A stretch of 64,000 nucleotides of DNA from Trileptium ribeirensis (GCA_030248225.1 JASANE010007161.1:1-64000); one strand, 5' to 3'; counted from the stretch's first letter, positions 47,390 to 58,671 are shown. Numbers and translations: made by a program. The notes: generated from the letters alone by a model not told the origin.

Positions 47390-47900
47390 TATCATTTTGA
47401 AACCCTTAAATTAATCTTGGCTGGGCAAATGGTGTTTGGGTGACGAATACTAGGTCGGGGAACATCAAGTTTATCTTTTGGACAGCGTAATTATGATTTT
47501 GACTCTGCGGAGACTCAAAATACCCTAATTTACGCAAAAATGTCCAAATTTCGCTGTCAACTCATTGATGAAACACTTAAATTAATTTTCTTTTGGCCAA
47601 TAACTGTTTGGGTGATAGGTACTAATCGGGGAAGATCAAATTTAATTTTTGGCAGCCGAACTGTGATTTTACCTCTTTTAAACATAACCTAATTTAGTTG
47701 TAAGCTCCTGTTTGAAGCCATTAAATTAATTTTCGATGGAAAATTTGTGTTGGGATGACAGATGCTACGTCCGGGAAGGTCAAGTTAATTTTTTTGGTAG
47801 CCTAACTATGATTTTGCCTTTTCTAGCTCTAAAAAGTATCTTAATTGGCCCCCAAAATGGTTAAATTTCGCTGCCAGCTCCTGTATGAAACCCTTATATA
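47390..47900. repeat. Tandem repeat upstream of the SLC35A-like gene, about 145-172 bp unit
   Basis: Anchors GAAACCCTTAAATTAATCTT (about 47399), GAAACACTTAAATTAATTTT (about 47570), GAAGCCATTAAATTAATTTT (about 47716) and GAAACCCTTATATA (about 47887). Each unit contains GTTTGGGTGAYRRATACTA, CGGGGAA.ATCAA and ACTRTGATTTT blocks. It starts about 170 bp upstream of the predicted start codon, so it lies in the promoter region. Confidence 0.75.
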
Positions 47901-47955
47901 TATATAAATTATTTATTATACATAAATATATAAATATATATATACATATATATAT

Positions 47956-49706
47956 CACGGTTTTTTTCGCATTTTTTGCGTAATTTACGCGTTTTTGAGG
48001 ACCCGTTTCGCATTTTTTTTGATCAAGCTTTGCGTGACTTACGCCTTTTATTTCTATGTCCGGAGGACAAACTCAGCAGCTGACATATGGGCAGGATATT
48101 TCCCCAACGCACAACAGCATCTGCTACAATGACAATATGCATTAATAGCAGCATAAACAGTTTATGTCTTTCAAGAATCCGTATAACTAATACGTTATGG
48201 AAAGATAGAAACAGTTACATGCTGATATTAATGCATATCTCACTCCAGCGATTTTTTAAATATTGTGCGATGAGTCTCTACAAAATGGACAATGGGTGAC
48301 GGCAAAAAGTGCCCTGAAACCGGTTGGCGACTCGAGTATTTAGATATTCACGCAAATAGCCACAAGACCAAAAAGGTGGATGCTATAGAAGCTGAGAAGC
48401 AGCAGATGGCAACAGCGCAGGCAAAAGTAGTTGAAGCTGCTAGCCCCGCTTACGTCGCGCTCTTGAAAAACATTTTATTCTGCATCCAGAATGAGCGACC
48501 GATCAGTTTTGCAACGGAAATGCACGGGTTAGTGGACAATCACTTAACAGCCTGCAAGGCAAACGTCCATCTCCCTGATAAGCATCGCTCAGACATTTCG
48601 ACGTATCAGTTCCTCTGTGCTATGAATAAAGTGGTAGAAGACCATGATAACTCTGATCTGAAAAACTGCCTCATGTTTGGTATTCACGTCGATGAATCTA
48701 ATGATATGAAACAAAACAAGTATTTAATGATATACACTCAACATTTAAGTACCGAGCTCGCTGATGGCGGTACACTGTGTAAATTTCGTGCGGCCCCAAG
48801 CTTGGTTGCTTTTGATGCTGCAACGATCACAGCTGTGATCATTGATTATTTCAAGTCGATTATGGTCGATATGACAAAGCTCGTGCACTTTACTTCCGAT
48901 GGTGAAATGTGATGCTCGGTGCTCGAAGCGGAGTTATCGCCCGCCTACGTCGGGCAATCGCCAACGATTCCATTATCTCTATGCATTGTGTGGCTCACCG
49001 CGAGGCGCTTGCGTTTAAAGATGCTTATGAATCGTTAGATTTTTTCCTGCAGTTTGAAGACAAGGTTCGGTGGCTTCTGAACTATCTTCATACAGCAAAG
49101 GTCACAACACAGTTGCAAGAGCTCGCCCAAGCAATCACCGTCCATGTCAGTCAGATCCCTCGTTTTTTCGAAGTCAGATGGCTATCGCGACATGACGTTA
49201 TTTCTAAATTAGTGGCAAACGTACCACTGCTCCAGGCTTATCTCGAAGATTTGCATTATCGGGATCCTGCGGCCGATGGTTTCCGTTGTATGCTTACCGA
49301 CCGACAGTACCTGAGTACCTGTTTCAAGGAGTTTCCTCTGACAAGGAAGCCGCGGAGGGCGAGTTCGGCTATGGCACCCTGCTACAGCCTATCCGCCTTA
49401 TCATTCCATCAGCAATTTTCCCACCGGGAACGGTGGGAACGCCGTGCTTGTGCGGCGCCGTCTGTTTGGAGACGAATTTCTGTGACCCGGTGTTCAACGC
49501 TGGCGATGTTAGTGCTCTCAAACCAAAACTACGGCGTGCAGTGCAAGTACCTCAACATAGACGTCTGGAGCTGTCAAAAGTAAGTATACATAAGTATTTT
49601 TTATTTTCTTTTTATGATAAAAATTACGCTTTTTTTGGTACACCGTTACGCATTTAAAAAAACGGGTTTGCGTAATTTTCGCGATTCGGAAATTGAAAAA
49701 ACCCTG
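47956..49706 (+). mobile_element. hAT transposon relic with transposase
   Basis: 1751 bp from CACGGTTTTTTTCGC to the complement of CAGGGTTTTTTCAATTTC, an imperfect 12-13 bp terminal inverted repeat. Flanked on both sides by ATATATAT (47948-47955, 49707-49714), consistent with an 8-bp hAT target duplication but uninformative because the locus is TA-rich. Subterminal regions are rich in GCGTAA/TTACGC words on both ends, a likely transposase-binding array. Encodes a broken transposase. Confidence 0.75.
48292..49583 (+). pseudogene. hAT-family transposase, frameshifted and truncated
   Basis: Two overlapping frames. 48292-48912 reads MGDGKKCPETGWRLEYL..., with ISTYQFLCAMNKVVEDHD, HVDESNDMKQNKYLMIYTQH and KLVHFTSDGEM. 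48909-49583 continues MLGARSGVIARLRRA, SMHCVAHREALAFKDAY and FFEVRWLSRHDVISKLV. The DES...KYLMIY, TSDG..ML.ARSGV.ARL and HC.AHR.AL patterns are those of hAT transposases of the kind that also gave rise to ZNF862-like proteins. A frame change at about 48909 separates the halves, another lies near 49330, and no hATC dimerisation domain is seen, so it is inactive. Confidence 0.8.
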
Positions 49707-49724
49707 ATATATATATATATATAT

Positions 49725-50622
49725 CGGGGAGTAACCGGAATTCCGGTTCAGGTTCCGACGAAAATCGTGTTCCGGTTGCGGTTCCGGCAAAGGGCAAAAA
49801 CCATACCGGAACCGGAATTCCGGTTTAGAAATTTTGTTTGAAATTTTCCACGTTTTTTGCTTCATCCTGTAATCCAAACATATGTAATATATATTATACA
49901 ATGATCAAGCTCCAATACGACCAAGCAAAAGAAAAGATTAACTAACCAATTTGCCGTGTGAAACGTAAGTAGGGCACATAATCTGAGCAGCAATTTTTCA
50001 TAATAATCTGCAGGAGTTTGTTAAAGCAAAGCCAGGTCGATGCTTGTAGCAGCTATTATGATTATTATTATGATCTAACTGACGGGCACTGTTTGTCCAA
50101 CGCTAGTCTAAACTGTGTCTCTGACCACTGATCAGAAAATTACCTTCTATCTATTATTTTCTCTTAGAATCATATAAATCAATAATTTTAAGTTTCTTAC
50201 AGAAGAACATGCAACAAACGTATGTGTAGTAAAGGGAGGCGACAGGAGACAGAGCGAAAGTGTGTATTCTACGCTCCAAGCTTTGTAAGCACATTCGATT
50301 TGACGCAGTATACGCAATGGTGTATAGTGGAAGACATTTTTCGCTCTGAATGTCCAAAAACCGACATATTTGATCGATAAATAAACATTATTTGCTTCTT
50401 CAGTCTCGTTTAAGTTTCAGAAATGCAATAATACCATGGCAATACATTAAGTTCAATGTAAAAGTTATTTTTAATGCATTTTAAATCCACTATACCTTCA
50501 TTTCTTCCATCATCTGTTTTACTATATATAAATTTCGAAGACCAGGTTCCGGTTCCGGTTTAAATGGACGGTTCCGGTTGCTGGTTCCGGTTCCGGTAAA
50601 TTTTGGTTCCGATTATTCCCTG
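49725..50622 (+). mobile_element. hAT-like non-autonomous element, copy D
   Basis: 898 bp from CGGGGAGTAACCGGAATTCC (first bases CGGGGA instead of CAGGGA) to TTCCGATTATTCCCTG, flanked by ATATATAT on both sides. Same orientation as copy A, with an internal deletion of roughly 270 bp around 50060 where an ATTATT run now joins the two halves. Confidence 0.85.
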
Positions 50623-50703
50623 ATATATATATATATATACATATACACTGGGCTATGTATACTGTATGAAGCCCAGTATGTGAATATATATATATATATA
50701 TAT

Positions 50704-51833
50704 CAGGGAATAACCGGAACCGAAATTTACCGGAACCGGAACCAGTAACCGGAACCTCGAGTTAAACCGGATCCGGAAGTTGAAACTGATCTTAAAAATT
50801 TATATATAGTAAAACAGATGATGGAAGAAATGAAGGTATAGTGGATTTAAAATGCATTAAAAATAACTTTTACATTAAACTTAAAGTATTGCGATGGTAT
50901 TATTGCCTTTCTGAAACTTTAAAGAGACTGAGGAAGCTAATAATGTTTATTTATCGATCAAATATGTCGTTTTTTGGACATTCAGAGCAAAAAAAATGCC
51001 TTCCACTATACACCACTGCGTATACTGCGTCAAATCGAATGTGCTTACAAAGCTTGGAAGGTTAAGTACACACTTTTCAATCTGTCTCCAGTCGCCTCCC
51101 TTTACTACACATACGTTTGTTGCATGTTCTTCTGTGCAAACTTAAAATTATTGGTTTATATGATTCTAAGATAAAATAATAGATAGAAGGTAATTTTCTG
51201 ATCAGTGTTCAGAGACACTGTTTAGGCTAGCGTTGGACAAACAGTGCCCGTCAGTTTGATGATAATGATGATAACTTTCTAATCAAAATGCTATAGATGA
51301 GACACACAGGTGATGCTGCTCGCACAGTTTCAATAAATACAGTTCATTACCAAGGAAGCAGTTTCTGCTTGCGTTGCAGATAACGTTACTTCAGTTTCAC
51401 CTGATTTACAAAGTTTAAAGCGCACCGGCTGGTGCTTGACGCAATTTATGTTAGCCAAGCATAGGCTAAGTACTTCTGCGTAAGCCACACTCTGTTACCG
51501 AGTTGGACCGGTTTAATTCAAATGTATCCCACAGACTTCTGGATGTGTAAAATAGCTGCTACAAGCATCGACCTGGCTTTGATTTAACAAACTCCTGCAG
51601 GTAATTATGAAAAATTCCTGCTAAATCTTTTCTTTGGCTCGGTTGTATTGGAGTTTGATCATTGTATAATATATATTACATATGTTTGGATCACAGATGA
51701 AGCAAAAATGTGAAAAATTTCAAACAAAATTTTTAAACCGGAATTCCGGTTCCGGTATGGTTTTTGCCCTTTGCCGGAACCGCAACCGGAACACGATTTT
51801 CGCCGGAACCGGAACCGGAATTCCGGTTACTCC

Positions 51834-51836
<3 letters not shown>
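50704..51836 (-). mobile_element. hAT-like non-autonomous element, copy E
   Basis: 1133 bp from CAGGGAATAACCGGAACCG to CCGGTTACTCCCTG, flanked by ATATATAT on both sides. Nearly the reverse complement of copy D, so D and E form a long inverted repeat with an 81-bp TA-rich spacer. No coding capacity. Confidence 0.88.
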
Positions 51837-51888
<52 letters not shown>

Positions 51889-51889
51889 T
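51837..51889. repeat. (TA)n microsatellite
   Basis: About 50 bp of uninterrupted AT dinucleotides abutting the end of copy E. Confidence 0.95.
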
Positions 51890-52440
51890 GGCCTTCATAC
51901 ACGAATATATATGTTTATACAGTACTGGGCTCTCCAAAAGAAGGGGGGTGGGGGGTCCTGACATTTTTCGGAGCCCTCTGGTTCAAAACAGGTGCCCCCG
52001 GTTCATTCCCCTGGCATAATTTTGGGCTCTCCCGGTTCATCGCCTCTTGGAAAATTTTTGTTTCCAATCGGTCCAAAATACAAAAAATTGATCAAAATTT
52101 GTACTAAAATTCCGTTCTGAAGCAAAAAAAATCTCAAATTTTATCGAAATTTGCTTTAAAATCGCTTTTTCTCTCCAACTAAAGCATTTTGGCAGTGTTT
52201 CTGACAAGATTTTTAACCGTTTTTCTCTTGACAAAATGACCCCTGGCAAAATAGGGCGCCCCCGGTTCGGAACCAGTGGGCCTCCTAGTTCATGCCCCCT
52301 GGCAAAATTTTCAGCGAATGGAGAGCAGTAGTAAATGACCCCTTTTGATGACAGCCGTTTTTGTGGTCCCAAGTGACACCTTTTCAGAAGCCTCAAAAAC
52401 GTGCGTTGTATTTTGACAAACATTAGAACGCTCCACAAAA
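51890..52440. other. G/C-rich repeat patch
   Basis: Alternating phrases such as CCCCCGGTTCATTCCCCTGG and GGCAAAATTTTCAGCG resemble patches at 11.1-11.45 and 41.4-41.6 kb. No coding signal. Confidence 0.4.
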
Positions 52441-52518
52441 AATATCAGAGCACCTTTTCAGAAACCTCAAAAACGTGGATTGTGCTTTGACAAACATTCT
52501 AGCAATCCACCACAAAAA
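52376..52518. repeat. 73-bp imperfect tandem duplication
   Basis: CACCTTTTCAGAAGCCTCAA (52376) and CACCTTTTCAGAAACCTCAA (52450) start two copies that both continue AAACGTGxxTTGTxxTTTGA and CAAACATT. Confidence 0.75.
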
Positions 52519-55500
52519 CAGCTGTCAACAAAAACAGCTGTTCCTTTTCCGTTTTCTCTAATGTTCGGCAGTTTGTACGAATCTTTGTTTCGTTGTGTCG
52601 TAATACCGTTGACATTTGTACTGTCTTCCTTTGATGTCGTTGCGTCTTGTACGTTTGTTATACATTCTTGCTGCAATCCGTCCGCGTCTGTTCCATATTC
52701 TTTTCTGGTATTATTTCTATTTAGGACGTATTTATATGTGTTTAAAAGTAACACAATCCACTCCATAATTGATATTAACTCACTTCCAGTTTGTCTTGAA
52801 GTATTTCATTCCAGCAAGGTACTTCTTTATCTGGGTGTTTTTCGGGGATATCGTTCGGTATTTATGGAAATTGTGTTCCGGTTGCTTTATCGTGACGTTC
52901 CGTTCTTGCAATCCTTATTTTTTCCACTTTTGATCTTTGTTCTGCTGTACGCTTTTATGTGCGTTCTGATTCTTGAGCTTCCTATCGTTGTCGGGACAAT
53001 TCTGGCATTTCTAGTGCATTCTTTTCTTGTTGTATCGTTTGAATTGCTTTTTCGTCCAATGATTCCGTATAATCTTTGGATCTCTTCCTGACCTTTATCG
53101 TACGCCTGGTTCCATGCGACAATTAAGTTATTTCCTTCTTGTACTTGTCCCTTTAATAATTGGCTTTCTTTTTGGTTTTTGCACATTATTTCCTTTTTCT
53201 TGTTTTCCGACCATTCCCTGAGTTCTCGCATATCGTCCGTATGAACTCTTTGTACCGAATCTCGCCGTTGGCGTTCCATTTTGTACTTTTCTTTCCATAT
53301 GTTTTCTTCTGCTGCTATCGTTTTTATCATTTCGTCCAATTTTATTTAAAGATCTTCTGTATTGTCCTTATTTCCGCTATTGTATGTTGTTTCGGTATTT
53401 CAATACTCGATTCATATATAGTAGATTTCTTTACTGAATCCGTTAAAGCTTCGGCTAACATTTCGTCAATTGTTGTTGATTCTACTATAATTGACGACTG
53501 GATTGATTCTGTTGATGTTATATTTTGGTATGATAGTTGTCGTTGTTGTTCCGCTAATTGTGGTTGTATATACTTCTTTTTCGACCAATCTTTTATTAGG
53601 TTCTGATCATTGTCGTTTTATCAATTCTGGAAACGGTAATCCGCGTGATATGTATTTCATCATCTCATTCGCGTCATATCATCTTAGACGTTCGGACTGT
53701 GCAGCTTCTTGTGTCACCCATACTTCGTTTTTACCGACATCAATCTCTCCTATTTTGCTTCTTCTTGTGGAGCAATTTCTTTTTATTGCAATTCGGTTCT
53801 TATGGTTACCGAATTCTCGTTTAACGGTTGTGTCAATACCGTTTCTTCTTGTTCTTTTCGTGGATCTGGTAACTCTTTATGGGAAATTGCTCTTGTTTTA
53901 CTTTGATCTGTTGTTGATTCGTCAATTTTATCTGTTGCTTCTTGTTGATTCGCTTGCTTTCGCTCGTCGTTTATTTGTTTACGGATCGCACGTTCCTGTG
54001 GTAACCATATCAATCTATCGGTTTGTTCTTGTCGTCTGTGCGTCCATTTTTCTTTTAGTTCTATTTCTCTTATTTCTTTATATACTTCTATGACTTGTTT
54101 TCTTTCATCTTCCATTATATTTCGTACGGTTCCATCTTTCCTTACAAAATACTTTTGTGACCAATTCTTTGTTCCGTACGCGAGTTCTTGTTTTTATTAT
54201 AAAATCATTCTTGAAACTATTTCCATATCAATGCCGTACTTTGTTGCTTTTCGTTCACATCTTTCCCTTTCACTGATCGGTATTTCTTTACCCATGGTTT
54301 TACTGGTGTCTTAGGATCTTTAGTTGATTGCGAGCATGTCCACTGTTTTCAATCTCCCATTACTGATTGATACGATATTGTACCGTATTTTTGTTTTGGT
54401 TCTTTCAATTTTTCGGAAAGCTCTCGTGATCGACTTGATTCGTATTTTCTTTCTGACATCTGTCTCCTGCGTTCTACCGATTCTGAATTTTACGCCCATT
54501 TCCTGTGGGTTCAGGCGGAGAAGATCTTGTTCGACTGTGTTTTACCCTACGACTTTCTCTTCTCTTCTGTTCATGTTCCGTAGTGTTTTTGCATTTGTGC
54601 TTCCTGAAAGATTCCATCCGGACGGCTTGCTGGCAATTCAGGTTGCACCTCCTGCATTTTGTCCTTTTCCGAAACATTTGTTTTCATAGGCTTGTTTGGA
54701 TCTTCCTATTCTACTGTGGCTCCTTTTGGTCTTTTGGTTTTGTCGCCATTAGCGTTTCCCAGAGATCACCTCTTTGTTTCGCTTCGATTTCTAATTCTTA
54801 TTGAGTTTTCTGTTTTTGTTTTACGTTTTGTGCGTACGTTTCTTGGTATATTTTTACCTCGACTATCACTTTGTCTTGTGGTTCTTCCATACTTGTTTTA
54901 TTTCGTAATCGTTGGATTTCTTTGTCTACTCAATTTTTTTCGGAAACTCCACCTCGACTAAATCCGATATCACCCGTTTTCGCCGTAATTTGGGCACGTT
55001 GTTTCATGATCTCATTTTGTCGTTACAAATTTGTTTTGCATCATGGTATTTCTTTAGCATATCGGGCTGATATATCACCGTCTTCCTTAAAATTGAATTG
55101 TTTTATGAAATATTTAGATGTCATTTCTTCTTCCACTTCATTTTCATCAACTTCGCATAGTTTGAATCCTTTGCGATCGAATTTCTTTTGTTTGATCATT
55201 CGACCCATTCGCATTTCGTACATGTTACTTTTGAACATTCTTGGATCTTGTATTTATGGTTGGATCTTCTGATCGAATTCTTTTTGGATTCTTTCCAATG
55301 CTTTGATTCTGTTTTGTTCTTCTTCGATCGTTTGAGGTCTTGATTCGATACGTACCGTTGGTGTTATATGCCATGGGTATTTCTTTATTAATTTTTCATA
55401 CGGCCCCAAACTTCTTTTTGTTCGTATCTATCTATTGCCGTTTCGTTTGCTCGGCAAGCAATCGCTAATAAAACTGGAAACAATAACGTTGCGTCACGAC

Positions 55501-56165
55501 AATGTTGAATGACTTGGTTGATATTCCACACACTTTCTTGCAATTGTCCACCTTGATATCGTGATCGCGTTGGTGCAAACAGTTTTTTCTACCGTCAATT
55601 TCATTGTAATATGCGATCTTTTCGCCTTTCTTCTTGAGAACATGTTTTCACTAGTTGTTGAGTTGATGCTTGATTTTGTTCACCAAGTATTCTTTGTAAT
55701 TCACCAACGTCGAATGTTGTTAAGCCCGCAAGATACGGTTGGTTGTCCTTTGATTTCGAATGTTGCGTTCCACATCGTTTCCTCATTTCGTACATCGTTC
55801 CACAAAGTAACGTTTTCTTTTAATTGTTCATATATCACATCGGGTATATTTCCTCTGAATAGTGCTACGTCGATAATGCCCAATTCACCTACGCTACGTA
55901 GCGTACGATTTTGCTCGCCGTTTCGCTTTTTGTATCATTCCATGTTAAGCAGTCTTTGTGGATATCATGTTGTTCGATAAATGTTTCAATCGTCATTCTT
56001 TTCGTCACTACTGCTTCTAGTTCCTACCACTGTTGCAATTGAAATTATGTTTGTTCTTGACTGTTTCATGATTTTCACGAATTGGTCTGCAACTTTTTCT
56101 GTTTCGATGGTAATCGTCACTTGGCCCGTTCGCAAGTTGAATCCAAATACTGTTTAATAATGCGT
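52467..56165 (-). pseudogene. Decayed Lys/Glu/Gln-rich ORF region, retroelement Gag-like, unknown
   Basis: The minus strand holds a chain of ORF pieces in different frames that share strongly charged composition. It appears to start near 56160 (MDALLNS...), followed by LRTGQVTITIETEKVADQFV (frame 2), MTIETFIEQHDIHKDCLTWN, then MGIIDVALFRGNIPDVIYEQ (55883), a Lys-rich stretch (55238-55041), a zinc-finger-like CRRCNLNCQQAVRM with FRKHKC (54677), a coiled-coil-like KEIREIELKEKWTHRRQEQT (54115) and another, MERQRRDSVQRVHTDDMREL (about 53280). No RT or integrase motif. It lies 230 bp downstream of the gypsy-like PHD finger on the same strand, so it could be an extra 3' ORF of that element or the gag of a neighbour. 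Function unknown. Confidence 0.4.
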
Positions 56166-56394
56166 CCATCTTTGCCACAATCCTTTTTGTAAGTTATTTT
56201 CTTAGTTTTTACAGTTATTTCTATGAAAAAGAAAATTTTTGACATTTAGCTTTAAGATTATTCAGAAATTCTATATAGTTATTTATTATACGTATAGTCA
56301 TTATCATCACAATGTTTTATTTAGTTCTGGTTTCATAAGTATGGTCATGTTTTACTGCTTGTAAAACGTGTCCTTGGGTCGTATAAATTTTTAT

Positions 56395-56547
56395 ACAAAG
56401 ACCACAGTACCATAGGACTTCCTGGGGATCATCCTCTAATCCTACGCAAGCTTGATGGAACCATAAGAAACATCTATCACATTGGACCCATTGGATAACA
56501 AGACCCGTTTCATTATCTTCTTTCCAAGAGCCTTTACATTTACCACA
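56395..56547 (-). pseudogene. PHD finger downstream of gypsy-like integrase
   Basis: Minus-strand reading DYYCGKCKGSW, then IQWVQCDRCFLWFHQACVGL and EVLWYCGLC gives a complete Cys4-His-Cys3 PHD pattern with the conserved Trp before the last Cys pair. A TAG sits just before it (GP-stop-DYY) and frameshifts lie between it and the integrase core. PHD fingers bind histone H3 tails; here it would take the place of the chromodomain found at the integrase C-terminus of chromoviruses. Inference: integration targeting. Confidence 0.75.
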
Positions 56548-56959
56548 ATAATAATCCTAAGGGCCTAACCGATTCTTTTTGAATACGTCTTAGTTTGGCT
56601 TCGTATCCCGCATAATTTTCTGGGTTTCCCCAAATTATATAAATTGGGTGCAATTATACCATTTCGCTAGTTGGCTTGCACTGAATACTTTTACTAATAA
56701 AATGTTCGGGAATTTGACTTCGATAATTCGGAAAACTTTATCAAACTCTGAATGATAAACGCTGCTATATGGGTCCACAGAAGATTTGTTTGAATTTTTC
56801 ATTAAGACTAGATCGCCATTATTAAACGTTCTTTTCTTTGCTTTTCGGTCAGAATATTGTTTATAGTTACTGGTTTTGTGCCAAAAATAGTTCTTTCCGT
56901 GCCCGTTCCCATGTTACTGTTAACTTTTCGATGAGTTGTGGTGCATATCCTTCATCTAT

Positions 56960-57702
56960 AGTTGTTGTTAGGTATTCGTGGATTTGGTTTTCTCCAGGTG
57001 ATTGGGGACTCGGCCATATAGTAAGAAGAATGGTATTTGTCCAGTTGACGCATGTACCGCTGCTCTGTATGCGAAGCATAGCGGTTCGTATTCGAATTCA
57101 TCGCATTTATCGGGGACCAGTTCTGTTGTTGGTTTGAGCATCGCTTTGAGCGTTTGGTTCCATCGTTCAACTAATCCATTCGCTTGATGGTGATACGGTG
57201 CCTAATATACTCTCTCAGTTCCAATTAACGCCAATTCTTTTGTAAAGTTTTCGGCAGTGAAGCACGGTCCTTGATCGGTTAATACTACTCCTGGAACTCC
57301 ATGTCGACATACGATTCTCTCAATGAAAAGTTTCGCGATTGTACTAGCAGTTTGATATGGTACTGCGAATGCTTCAGGCCAATTCGTGAAGTAATCTATA
57401 AAACAAATGATGTATTTGTTGCCAGATTGAGTTGGCGATAAGGGACCGACAACATCAATGCCTAGCCTATGAAATGGTGCTAGTGCTTTCACCGGTTGCA
57501 ATGGGTTTCTTCGTTTTGGACCTTCTCGAAATCGAGCGCACGGTATACATTTTTCGATATGTTGTCGTAAATCGCGAGTCCTACTCGGCCAGAAGAATGT
57601 TCTTGTCATTTTCGACCATACTTTTTCGAATCCTAAATGTCCTCCATATTTTGATGTATGATACATTTCAAATAACGGTCGTCGAAAATCAGGAGGTGCC
57701 AC
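56960..57702 (-). pseudogene. Gypsy-like integrase (one in-frame stop)
   Basis: A 166-codon ORF from 57702 has the HHCC domain (YHTSKYGGHLGFEKVW; KCIPCARF) and two DDE acids, D83 (LGIDVVGPLS) and D143 (VVLTDQGPCFT). A TAG at 57202-57204 interrupts it, then the same frame continues APYHHQANGLVERWNQTLKA, whose Glu is 35 residues after D143 if the stop counts as one residue, and runs to ASTGQIPFFLLYGRVPNHLE before another stop near 56970. After that the frame shifts; a piece NNGDLVLMKNSN fits the start of the integrase C-terminal domain. Catalyses insertion of the cDNA. Broken copy. Confidence 0.85.
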
Positions 57703-57779
57703 GATTTGGAATTCCCATGGTTCGGTTTATTGGTGTTCATGTGCTACGATCCGTTTCTTTTCGAATTGCGGAGTTGTAT

Positions 57780-58618
57780 CTAAGAATTATTTTCAATATA
57801 ATATTTGAAGGAATGTACACATGGATCTTCGTTTTGTGCTCGTACCAGTTGATCTGGTGTCCATGGTGGTTCTAGCCGAAAATATTGTGAATACATTTCG
57901 GCTTTTGTTATTTCGGGCTCTTCCGGTTCGCCTGGTTGATCCAATTCCTCCTCTGATTCTATTCTTTCTTGTTGTTGTTCGGTTTGCGCCATTCTTTGTT
58001 CATTTTCTATTAACTGTTCCACTTGGACTTTTCTTGGTTGTTTCCGCCTTTGTGATAACGGCTGTTCAGTTTGCTTTTCATCATTAAAGAGTTCGAGTAT
58101 ACTATCCTTTTCTTCTGATGTTTCGTTCATTGTTTCGACTACTTCTTCTTCTTCACTATCGCTAAATGTTGTTGTATTTTTGATGGATGGTGTTTCTTCT
58201 TGTTGTACACCTTTTTAGGTTCATTCCTTTTCAACCCATTTTTTGGTTATTTTTCTTCTTCTTGCCACAACCAATTACAAGTTCTTTGTCTCGTTTTGTT
58301 TCGGACGGTTTATTATTTTCTTCTTGAGCTGGCTGTAATTGTATTTCCGTTTCGACTATTAATGATTCTTCCGAATCGGAGTCTTGTTGATCTATCGCCG
58401 CTATTGGGTACTTTCCGATTCTTTGGTTGGTTTTCTTTAAGTTCCTGTTCTTTTTGTTTCGCGTGTTGTTGGTTTCCGCTAATCCTTTTGGTTGCTAGCG
58501 GTTTATATCGATTCTTTGTTTCATCTTCTCCATTTCTATGTTTTCGGTTCCGGGAACTACTGGTGGTCTTGACATGCAGTCTGCATTCTGGTGATATCGT
58601 CCCGGTTCATACGCTATT
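57780..58618 (-). pseudogene. Gypsy-like RNase H tail and acidic linker before integrase
   Basis: At 58618-58560 the minus strand reads AYEPGRYHQNADCMSRPPVV, the end of a Ty3/gypsy RNase H (compare PGxxNxxADxLSR). This is followed by a frameshifted Glu/Gln-rich linker and by a 116-codon ORF (58130-57780) ending in PPWTPDQLVRAQNEDPCVHS, the usual run-up to the integrase zinc domain. The front half of the RNase H lies at 62504-63022, across the LINE inserted at 58623-62503. Confidence 0.8.
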
Positions 58619-58622
58619 GTAT
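58619..58622. repeat. Target-site duplication GTAT, left copy
   Basis: GTAT here and at 62504-62507 bracket the LINE. Removing the LINE and one copy brings the gypsy-like RNase H back into alignment (EYEY.. to AYEPGRYHQ). Confidence 0.6.
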
Positions 58623-58671
58623 GAATTCATATGCTATTCAGCTTATATATTAATTACATATATACGATAGA

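Noticed and set aside
53491..54093. 200-codon plus-strand ORF with many hydrophobic residues, like a membrane protein
   Set aside because: It is the antisense of the Lys/Glu-rich minus-strand region: T-rich complement gives Leu/Phe/Val runs. The same holds for other plus-strand ORFs between 52.5 and 58.6 kb.
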